Part shown: positions 39,105 through 48,882 of the stretch, one piece after another | Layout: every line of letters begins with the position of its first letter | How positions within the stretch are numbered: the first letter of the stretch is position 1 | Source: Marinobacter sp. | Lineage (GTDB): Bacteria > Pseudomonadota > Gammaproteobacteria > Pseudomonadales > Oleiphilaceae | Assembly (NCBI GenBank): GCA_029264995.1 | Contig: JAJUKC010000001.1 | Location: 62,001 to 126,000 of the forward strand | Direction of reading: 5' to 3' | Length of the DNA stretch: 64,000 bases | Notes under the pieces: model-generated | Database searches by the model: none | Seen by the model: the letters and a program-made list of their open reading frames with translations, nothing else | Told to the model about the DNA's origin: nothing | Position numbers and translations under genes: made by a program

Positions 39105-41054
39105 TTACTGCCGACGGCCTTCAAACAGCATATCGACTGACGGATCGGTTTCTTCCTGGGGCAAGCCAAGCTTCTCGCGCACTTCCAGGTTCACATCCCA
39201 GAGGCGGTTAAACTTCTCGGTGGTCGCCGCCACGGCATCAGCCTTGCCCAGCATAATCGTGGGGCGAAGGAAAACCAGCAGATTACGCTTAACGCGGGTC
39301 TCGGATTCGGACGAGAACAACCGACCAAGCACCGGGATATCGCCCAGCAGCGGCACCTTGCTCTTGCTGACCTGGTAATCATCCTTGATCAGACCGCCCA
39401 GTACCACGGTCTCACCATCATCCGCCAGCACGGTAGTTTTGATCTCACGTTTGTTGGTGATCAGATCAGAAGCGTTATCTACAGCGGTCGTGGAAATGTC
39501 TTCAGTCGTCTGCTCAACCACAAGTCGCACCAAGCCATCTGCACTTATGGTCGGCGTCACTTTGAGTGAAAGGCCCACATCACGTCTTTCGATGGTAGTA
39601 AACGGGTTGGTGGTCCCGTCTCCGGTGACAGTGGACTGCCCAGTACGAAACGGTACGTTCTGTCCGACGATAATCTCGGACTCCTGATTATCCAAAGTAA
39701 TGATACTGGGTGTGGACAGCAGGTTTGCAGCCGCCGAGGAGGAAAGCGCCTGAATAAGAACACCCCAAGTAACGCCGTCCTCATCGCGCTGTCCCGCACC
39801 GACCGTCAATCCACCTGCGAGTTGTGGGATGGTGTCACCCACCAACGCCCCAATTACTGAGTTAAGCCCAACCATACCCTGACTGCTCGTCAGATTAGTC
39901 CCCAGTACAGGAAACGAACCTGCAGACTCATCGCCAGCCGCCAATTGCACCCCGAGCTGATCCCCCAGCTCATCACTGATTTCCACAATGGCCGCTTCAA
40001 TCATAACCTGGGCACGGCGCACATCCAGCTGTGCTACAATCTGCTCGGCTTCCTGCATCAGGGAGGGGTCCCCCCGGACGACGAGAGCATTCAGCCCTTC
40101 GTCGGCAAAGACTGAAAAGCTGCTGCCCGGATTCCCGGCAGAGCCACCCGAACTGCCGCCAGCGCTACCCTCTTTCACTACCTCACCCATCACACCTTTG
40201 AGTATTTCGGTCAGGGTCTTGGCATCGGCATGACGAAGACGAATCACCTTGGTGGTTCCGCCACTTGCAGACGGTTGGTCCAGTTGGAGAATCAAACCGC
40301 GCATCTTGTCCCGAAAGGTTTCGTCGCCCCGCAGAATCAATCGATTGCTGCGCTCGTCGGCTGTCACGCTGTATTTGCGTGCGGCATTCTCACCGCCAGC
40401 GCGGCCAAGCTCTTCCGGTGCCAGCTCCTGCAGCAGGGTCACCATGTCACCAACCCAGGCTTCCTGCAGCTGAATCACTTCCACTTCGTATTTAGAGGGG
40501 CTGTCCAGTTCCCGCACGATCTGTTCAATGCGAGCGATGTTAGAGGCATGATCACTGACAATCAGGGCGTTTGCCGCAGCCACACCGGCCAGATGGCCGT
40601 ATTTTGCAACCAGGGGCCGCAGAATCGGAACCAGTTCCAGAGCATTGGCATTATCAATCTGGATAACACGGGTAATCAATTGCTCGGAAGGCGTTTGCGG
40701 AAACCTGTTCAGGTTCTCTGCAGACTGTTTGGCATCGACCTGCTGGACAATTTTGACGACTTCCTCTCCGGGGATCGCAGTAAAACCGTGCACATTCAGC
40801 ACTGCCAGGAAAAGATCGTATATTTCGTCCTTGTTCATGGGGGCACTGGACAATACCGTCACTTTCCCTTTAACCCGGGGATCCACCACAAAGCTGTAGC
40901 CGGTTATGTCTGCCACCTGGGTGACAAAGGCCCGAATGTCCGCATCCTTGAGGTTCAGCCTCCAGGTTTCTTCCTGCGCCTGAGCCAGCGAAGCCAGCGG
41001 CAATAAAAGCGCGAACATGATTGCCTGGAGGAGGTTGATCTTGTGGTTATACAT
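39105..41054 (-). CDS. gspD: Type II secretion system secretin GspD
   Basis: WRLNLKDADIRAFVTQVADITGYSFVVDPRVKGKVTVLS; secretin core VPLLGDIPVLGRLFSS. Confidence 0.96.
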   Translation of the reverse strand: MYNHKINLLQAIMFALLLPLASLAQAQEETWRLNLKDADIRAFVTQVADITGYSFVVDPRVKGKVTVLSSAPMNKDEIYDLFLAVLNVHGFTAIPGEEVVKIVQQVDAKQSAENLNRFPQTPSEQLITRVIQIDNANALELVPILRPLVAKYGHLAGVAAANALIVSDHASNIARIEQIVRELDSPSKYEVEVIQLQEAWVGDMVTLLQELAPEELGRAGGENAARKYSVTADERSNRLILRGDETFRDKMRGLILQLDQPSASGGTTKVIRLRHADAKTLTEILKGVMGEVVKEGSAGGSSGGSAGNPGSSFSVFADEGLNALVVRGDPSLMQEAEQIVAQLDVRRAQVMIEAAIVEISDELGDQLGVQLAAGDESAGSFPVLGTNLTSSQGMVGLNSVIGALVGDTIPQLAGGLTVGAGQRDEDGVTWGVLIQALSSSAAANLLSTPSIITLDNQESEIIVGQNVPFRTGQSTVTGDGTTNPFTTIERRDVGLSLKVTPTISADGLVRLVVEQTTEDISTTAVDNASDLITNKREIKTTVLADDGETVVLGGLIKDDYQVSKSKVPLLGDIPVLGRLFSSESETRVKRNLLVFLRPTIMLGKADAVAATTEKFNRLWDVNLEVREKLGLPQEETDPSVDMLFEGRRQ

Positions 41055-41088
41055 CTGGCGATATCGTCCTGTTATTTTGAGTACCCTG

Positions 41089-41937
41089 TCAGCGCCATTG
41101 TTCGGGTATGGCGTAACTGACCGTCAGCAGGGTTCCGTCACGTTCAATTTCTATATCCAGCTGCGGCTGGCTGCGCCAACTGTCCAGCAGCTGCTTGTCC
41201 TGCTCGATGTCGCCCAGAGGCTGACCGTTCACCGAGGTAATGATATCTCCCGGACGCAGATTCACGGCGTTCAGCATGGCGTTCGAGCCATCATACACAT
41301 ACCCGCCGCGATCCTCTGCAGGCTGCAGACCGTAGGTTGCCAATGCAGCCACGCCTTCACTGTCCAGCCGCGCTCTGGCGTCTTCCAGGTAGGTATCCGG
41401 CGATTCTGCCGTTTGCACAGGCTCTTCCGCAACCAGAGCTCCGGTATCCATCTGTTCCTCAAACGCCAGGGATTCATACCTTCCTCCCCGGCGTAGCAGG
41501 ATTCGTCCAGCTTCGACTTCCGCCAGCTCAGCATTGCCCGGCAACTGGTCGCCGACCCGATAGTATTCGGTTTCGCCATTACTTCCGGCAACTATAGCAC
41601 CGGAGTCCTCAGGGCGCTGCCCGACTAGCACACCCTCCAGCCTCAGGCGTAACCCGGTTTCCGGTGCCGACCGACGCACCACCTCGGCGACACCAGCCTG
41701 ACTGTCCGGTCGCCCGAAGAATTCATAACCGGCGATCGGAGCCTCAGACACCCGGTTTCGGGCTTCGGTGCCGGCTGCCGCCTGCCCGAAGATTTCCGGC
41801 ACAGGCCGGTCGTTCCAGGCAACCAACCAGGTTAGTTTCGCCAGCTCGACCGCAAGGTACAGCACCAGCGCAAGCAACAGCAGATTCGCCAATGTACGCG
41901 AGAACCTCTCCTGACGCCCCACCGACAGCTTCATCAT
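41089..41937 (-). CDS. gspC: Type II secretion protein GspC
   Basis: N-terminal TM, GspC homology region LRLEGVLVGQRPEDSGAIV, C-terminal PDZ-like LRPGDIITSVNGQPLGD. Confidence 0.9.
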   Translation of the reverse strand: MMKLSVGRQERFSRTLANLLLLALVLYLAVELAKLTWLVAWNDRPVPEIFGQAAAGTEARNRVSEAPIAGYEFFGRPDSQAGVAEVVRRSAPETGLRLRLEGVLVGQRPEDSGAIVAGSNGETEYYRVGDQLPGNAELAEVEAGRILLRRGGRYESLAFEEQMDTGALVAEEPVQTAESPDTYLEDARARLDSEGVAALATYGLQPAEDRGGYVYDGSNAMLNAVNLRPGDIITSVNGQPLGDIEQDKQLLDSWRSQPQLDIEIERDGTLLTVSYAIPEQWR

Positions 41938-41938
41938 A

Positions 41939-42790
41939 TTACAGGCCTCCGGGCAGCAATGGCTGCCGGACCCGGAACACTACGTCACCCGGCCTTGCAG
42001 AATCTGGCCAGGGCTGTTGCGCCAGATCGACCATGCGCTTGTACACCCGCAGTTCCATCATGCCATCCCAGAGTATGCTGGCATCAGCCGCCGGCCCGCT
42101 TGCACCCTGCTCTGCCACTACCAGTGAAACGCCTCCGTCCACGGTGTCCAGATCTGCCTGCATGGGTGGAAACACGGCCTGGCCCACCTGATTGCCCATA
42201 GGCCAGGTAACCCTGCCACCATCCCAGCGCCCGAGCCCGTCTGCTGACTTCAGGCGACCGTCTGCCCAGGACATCTCGAAGCGATCCACAGACACGGTTC
42301 CCTCAATCATGGCGCCACCGCTCTGGCGTATCAGCTGCTCGAACTCGGCAACCGCTACCACGCCATTGGCACTGACCTCAAAATTACCCTGCCAACCGGC
42401 ACTGGCAACCCCTTCCACGCGGGATTGTGACGAAGACACAGAAAACTCCAGCGGTATCGTCAACCCAGTCAGCGAGGGCCAGCCCAGCTGCCATTGCAAC
42501 CTCGCCGGAAAACCGGCCACAACCACGCCGGCAGCGCCGCTCCACAGGCGGCCGGATACCTGCTGCACCCGGACCTGGTCTGGTAACTGTACCTGCGCCG
42601 ATGCCTGCTGCCAAAGCCAGCCAGCCGGAACCAGAACAATCAGAGTGATCCCGTAAACCAACAGACCGAGCAACAGCAGCAGAACCACTTTGCCAGGGCC
42701 GAGAAAGGATTTTGGTCGGGATTCAGTCATTGCAATTGGCACATTTAAAAACCGGTAGCCGAGTCTAACAAAGCCATTGGGCAAGTTCAT
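41939..42790 (-). CDS. gspN: Type II secretion protein GspN
   Basis: QVQLPDQVRVQQVSGRLWSGAAGVVV; immediately upstream of gspC. Confidence 0.85.
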   Translation of the reverse strand: MNLPNGFVRLGYRFLNVPIAMTESRPKSFLGPGKVVLLLLLGLLVYGITLIVLVPAGWLWQQASAQVQLPDQVRVQQVSGRLWSGAAGVVVAGFPARLQWQLGWPSLTGLTIPLEFSVSSSQSRVEGVASAGWQGNFEVSANGVVAVAEFEQLIRQSGGAMIEGTVSVDRFEMSWADGRLKSADGLGRWDGGRVTWPMGNQVGQAVFPPMQADLDTVDGGVSLVVAEQGASGPAADASILWDGMMELRVYKRMVDLAQQPWPDSARPGDVVFRVRQPLLPGGL

Positions 42791-42802
42791 GACAAAAAAA
42801 CG

Positions 42803-42840
42803 AAAAACCCCGCGCCAGTGTGAACCAGCGCGGGGTTTTT
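42803..42840 (-). terminator. Terminator after groEL
   Basis: aaaaaccccgcgc...gcgcggggttttt. Confidence 0.85.
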
Positions 42841-42897
42841 CAGGGGTAGATCGGGCCAGGCCTCAGAAACTGAGACCTGTTCGGGATCTGGCCGGCA

Positions 42898-44568
<1,671 letters not shown>

Positions 44569-44626
44569 TTAAACCGAAAATTGAACCAATCGGATTAATG
44601 AGCGTTCGTGCCTGTCGCTGTTGCGA

Positions 44627-44914
44627 TCACTCAAGCACGCCGTAAATATCGTTCTCACTCATGATGAGCAGCTCTTCACCGTCAACCTTTACGGTGTTAC
44701 CGGCGTACTGGCCGAAGACCACGGTGTCACCCACCTTGACCGCCAGTGCACGGGTTTCGCCGTTATCCAGAATGCGGCCATTACCCACAGCGATCACTTC
44801 GCCCTGGGAAGGCTTTTCTTTGGCATTACCCGGCAGCACGATGCCACCCGCAGTTTTCTCTTCTTCTTCCTTACGGCGTACGACAACACGATCGTGTAGC
44901 GGACGAATTTTCAT
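44627..44914 (-). CDS. groS: Co-chaperonin GroES
   Basis: [31 protein letters not shown]. Confidence 0.99.
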   Translation of the reverse strand: MKIRPLHDRVVVRRKEEEEKTAGGIVLPGNAKEKPSQGEVIAVGNGRILDNGETRALAVKVGDTVVFGQYAGNTVKVDGEELLIMSENDIYGVLE

Positions 44915-45110
44915 TGCTCTGTTTCTCCAATAGTCAGATTAATGTGGCAATGACAATTGCATGTTAAAAATGTCTGGCCGGAGATCCGGACCCGACAAAT
45001 TGCCTCGGCATCCAAGCCACTGATAGACAGTGGTTTTCAGCCTGAGACGAATCTGTGCTGTGTTAATGGGGTTGAGCGAAAGGTTTTCAACACCCGCAAC
45101 GAAAAAAATT

Positions 45111-45716
45111 TCACTTTTTTTCCTGCTCATCCTGATCAGGCTGACCGTGCTGGATCTGACCCCGATCATTCCGTGTCTGATCCTGGTATTCGCCTTCAAT
45201 GATGTCGCCATTGGCATCACGGTCGAACGGTCGCTGCGGACCAAAAGGGCCATGCCCAAAGGGTCCTGCACCGCCGCCCGCCCTGAAAAAGAAACTCCGG
45301 CTTTGATTCTGCCCCGCCACCGTCATCCGCTTCAGCGCCTGCGATGCCAGCCAATGTCGAGAGCCCGGCAACAGGCACAAAAAGCCGAAGGTGTCGGTGA
45401 TAAACCCCGGCGTGAGCAACATAGCGCCGCCGACCGCCAGAATCAGCCCCTCGGCCACTTCCTTGGCCGGTAACTCGCCGCTGTTGAGGCGCTCATTGGC
45501 CCGCAACAAGGTCGCCAGGCCCTGCTGGCGCAGCAACCAGGCCCCGATTACAGCGGTCAGAAACACCAGCCCTACCGTATTCAACACGCCGATAACGCTA
45601 CCGACCTGAATCAATACCGCCAGTTCGGCAATGGGCATAACGATGAAAAGAAAAAAGAAAACGGGCAAAATGCCTCCCCATAAAAACGATGCAGACACAC
45701 AGAGAACGTAAAACAC
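45111..45716 (-). CDS. FxsA family membrane protein
   Basis: PIAELAVLIQVGSVIGVLNTVGLVFLTAVIGAWLLRQQG ... GGAMLLTPGFITDTFGFLCLLP; true start probably internal. Confidence 0.88.
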   Translation of the reverse strand: MFYVLCVSASFLWGGILPVFFFLFIVMPIAELAVLIQVGSVIGVLNTVGLVFLTAVIGAWLLRQQGLATLLRANERLNSGELPAKEVAEGLILAVGGAMLLTPGFITDTFGFLCLLPGSRHWLASQALKRMTVAGQNQSRSFFFRAGGGAGPFGHGPFGPQRPFDRDANGDIIEGEYQDQTRNDRGQIQHGQPDQDEQEKK

Positions 45717-45740
45717 CTCTGAACTTAATTAGGGCAAACC

Positions 45741-46502
45741 ATGAAACTTCAAGATTCTGTTATCGCAATCACTGGTGGCGGCCAGGGCCTCGGCCGAGCC
45801 ATGGCGGAATACCTGGCAGCCAAAGGCGCCAGGCTGGCACTCATCGACCTGATGGAAGACAAGCTGGCTGAAGCCGCTGAGGCCTGCAAACTGGCCGGTG
45901 GCGACGCCAAAACCTATGTCTGCAACGTCGCCAAAGAAGAAGACGTTGAGGCAACCTTTCAGGCAATCATCAATGACTTCGGCCACCTCAACGGCCTGGT
46001 GAACAACGCCGGCATCCTGCGCGACGGCCTGATGGTGAAATTCAAGGACGGCAAGCTCGAGAAGCGCATGGAACTGGCCCAGTGGCAGTCCGTGATCGAC
46101 GTTAACCTCACCGGCGTTTTCCTGTGCGGCCGTGAAGCGGCCACCCGCATGATCGAACACGGCGACCAGGGCGCGATCATCAACATCGCATCTATCTCAC
46201 GCGCCGGAAACATGGGCCAGAGCAACTACTCCGCCGCCAAAGCCGGCGTATCTGCCCTGGTGCCAGTGTGGGCCAAAGAACTCGCCCGCTACGGCATCCG
46301 CTGCATGGGCATCGCCCCAGGGTTTATCGAAACCGAAATGACGGCTTCCATGAAACCGGAAGCCCTGGAGAAAATGACCGCCGGCATCCCCCTGAAACGC
46401 ATGGGCAAGCCAGAGGAAATTGCCTCGGCGGTAGCATTTATCTTCGAGAACGACTACGTTTCTGGCCGTATGATCGAGGTGGACGGCGCCCTGCGCCTTT
46501 AA
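45741..46502 (+). CDS. SDR family oxidoreductase
   Basis: IAITGGGQGLGRAMAEYLA, LVNNAGILRDG, YSAAKAG. Confidence 0.93.
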   Translation: MKLQDSVIAITGGGQGLGRAMAEYLAAKGARLALIDLMEDKLAEAAEACKLAGGDAKTYVCNVAKEEDVEATFQAIINDFGHLNGLVNNAGILRDGLMVKFKDGKLEKRMELAQWQSVIDVNLTGVFLCGREAATRMIEHGDQGAIINIASISRAGNMGQSNYSAAKAGVSALVPVWAKELARYGIRCMGIAPGFIETEMTASMKPEALEKMTAGIPLKRMGKPEEIASAVAFIFENDYVSGRMIEVDGALRL

Positions 46503-46525
46503 CCCGGCCAATACCGGAGCTCTGA

Positions 46526-46849
46526 ATGAACGAGTCCGAAAAGGAACCGACAAAGGAGCAGAAAATCTGGCAGGTAGTGGCCGCGATTCCGAAAGGGAAA
46601 GTGGCCAGCTACGGCCAGGTAGCCGCCATGGCCGGCCTCGGACGCCAGGCGCGTTTCGTTGGCCGGGCCCTGGGCAAACTGCCCGCCGGCCACTGCATTC
46701 CCTGGTATCGGGTTATCCGGAGCAACGGCCAGATCGCCTTTCCTGAAGGCACGGAAACCTGCCAGCTTCAAACAGAGAAACTGAGGCTGGAAGGAGTGGA
46801 AGTGTATAAAGGAAGGGTAAAGATGAAGGACTTTCAGTGGCAGCCCTGA
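46526..46849 (+). CDS. Alkyltransferase-like (ATL, MGMT family) DNA repair protein
   Basis: PKGKVASYGQVAAMAG, ARFVGRAL, PWYRVIRSNG; Trp replaces the MGMT active-site Cys (PCHRV). Confidence 0.9.
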   Translation: MNESEKEPTKEQKIWQVVAAIPKGKVASYGQVAAMAGLGRQARFVGRALGKLPAGHCIPWYRVIRSNGQIAFPEGTETCQLQTEKLRLEGVEVYKGRVKMKDFQWQP

Positions 46850-46891
46850 GCCGAAAGCCCAAGGCTGCCACCGGACTAACAAAGACTCAGA

Positions 46892-48454
46892 TCAAACCGC
46901 CTTGGCAGCAATGATCTTGTCGTGCCACTCGACCGGGCCGGTCTGGTGCACGGAGCTGCCGCGGGAATCCACCGCTACGGTGACCGGCATATCTTCCACT
47001 TCGAACTCGTAGATGGCTTCCATACCCAGCTCTTCAAAGGCTACCACCTTGGCGCCCTTGATGGCCTTGGATACCAGGTAAGCCGCACCACCCACCGCCA
47101 TCAGATAAACTGCGCCGTGCTTCTTGATGGCGTCGATGGCAACCTGGCCACGCTCGGCTTTGCCGATCATGCCAGTCAGGCCGGTTTTTTCCAGCATGGT
47201 GTCAGTGAACTTGTCCATGCGGGTTGCAGTCGTGGGGCCGGCGGGGCCAACCACTTCTTCGCGTACGGGATCAACCGGGCCCACGTAATAGATGAAGCGG
47301 CCTTTCAGATCCACCGGCAGCTCTTCACCGCGCTCGATCATATCCACCATCTTCTTGTGGGCAGCATCACGGCCGGTCAGCATCTTGCCAGACAGCAGAA
47401 CGGTTTCACCCGGCTGCCAGTCTTTCACATCTTCCGGAGTTACAGTGTCCAGATTCACACGGCGAACATTCTCGCCAACTTCCCAGGTGATTTCCGGCCA
47501 GTCGTCCAGGCTCGGCGGGGTCTGCAGGGACGGGCCCGTACCATCCAGCACAAAGTGTGCGTGGCGGGTTGCGGCGCAGTTCGGGATGATCGCCACCGGC
47601 TTGTTGGCCGCGTGGGTGGGGTAATCCTTGACTTTTACATCCAGAACGGTGGTCAGGCCACCCAGCCCTTGAGCGCCGATGCCCAGCTCGTTCACCTTCT
47701 CGAACAGCTCCAGGCGCAATTCTTCTGCACGATTAGAGGCACCGCGGGCCTGCAAATCGTGAATATCGATCGGATCCAACAGAGCTTCTTTCGCCAGCTC
47801 CATCGCCTTCTCGGCGGTACCGCCAATACCAATGCCCAGCATGCCAGGCGGACACCAGCCGGCACCCATCTGCGGCACCATCTTCAACACCCAGTCCACA
47901 ACCGAGTCGGACGGGTTCAGCATGGCAAACTTGGACTTGGCTTCAGAGCCGCCGCCCTTGGCTGCCACGTGCACGTCTACGGTGTTCCCCGGCACCATCT
48001 TGTAGTGAATGATGGCGGGGGTGTTGTCTTTGGTGTTCTGGCGTTTGCCGTCCGGATCTGCCAGCACAGAGGCCCGCAGCACGTTGTCCGGATGGGTGTA
48101 AGCACGGCGCACACCTTCGTTAATCACGTCGTCCAGCGCCATATCGCACTCGAACTTCACATCCATACCGATGTTCACGAACACGGTGACGATGCCAGTG
48201 TCCTGACAGATCGGGCGATGGCCCTGGGCACACATGCGGGAGTTAATCAGGATCTGGGCCATGGCATCCTTGGCCGCCTGGGACTCTTCCTTCTGGTAGG
48301 CCTCATACACGGCCTGAATGAAATCCTTCGGATGATAATAGGAAATGAACTGCAGCGCATCGGCTACGCTTTCGATCAGGTCGTCCTGGCGGATCACGGT
48401 GGTCATAGTCGCCTCATCAGCTTTCTGATTATCGGAAGTGTGCGGAGCCACCAA
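46892..48454 (-). CDS. Class I fumarate hydratase (Fe-S)
   Basis: CAQGHRPICQDTGIVTVFVNIG, MGAGWCPPGMLGIGIGGT, GPTTATRMD. Confidence 0.95.
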   Translation of the reverse strand: MVAPHTSDNQKADEATMTTVIRQDDLIESVADALQFISYYHPKDFIQAVYEAYQKEESQAAKDAMAQILINSRMCAQGHRPICQDTGIVTVFVNIGMDVKFECDMALDDVINEGVRRAYTHPDNVLRASVLADPDGKRQNTKDNTPAIIHYKMVPGNTVDVHVAAKGGGSEAKSKFAMLNPSDSVVDWVLKMVPQMGAGWCPPGMLGIGIGGTAEKAMELAKEALLDPIDIHDLQARGASNRAEELRLELFEKVNELGIGAQGLGGLTTVLDVKVKDYPTHAANKPVAIIPNCAATRHAHFVLDGTGPSLQTPPSLDDWPEITWEVGENVRRVNLDTVTPEDVKDWQPGETVLLSGKMLTGRDAAHKKMVDMIERGEELPVDLKGRFIYYVGPVDPVREEVVGPAGPTTATRMDKFTDTMLEKTGLTGMIGKAERGQVAIDAIKKHGAVYLMAVGGAAYLVSKAIKGAKVVAFEELGMEAIYEFEVEDMPVTVAVDSRGSSVHQTGPVEWHDKIIAAKAV

Positions 48455-48882
48455 GGCAGCCCCTGCTTATATAAGGAAGCGAGAGTTTACCAGAAATTCG
48501 CCACAGCGGTTGATGCGACAGAAGGCGCAAATGCTATGCCCGCTAACGAAATTAGCTATGGCCGCAAAACCAATTCGCAACAATTTGTTAAAACAAGCAT
48601 TACCCGATCACTGGAACTCGACAAACGGCGGAGCGCCCACTATTTTTGATTGAGGGCCACTCCAAGGGTGCGAGGAGGGTTTCCAGACGCAGAATCACAC
48701 TTTTGGCTGATCAACACTTGCTACTCTGTCGCTATAGTCGAAGCTACAGAAATTGGCTTTTAAGTGCTGGCTACAATTTCAGACAACCAACAAATCAGAA
48801 AAGGCTGTGCGCGGAATCCTGGGGCCGACCGGTTCCGTCTACGCCGGATATAACGACACAACAACAGGAAAAGGTTCCACCC

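Noticed and set aside
44915-45000. Sigma-32 promoter for groESL
   Set aside because: No convincing CTTGAA / CCCCAT pair at correct spacing in the region upstream of groES
46922-48649. 575-aa plus-strand ORF opposite fumarase
   Set aside because: Antisense to a conserved class I fumarase; composition (His/Gly/Val-rich) is typical of shadow ORFs
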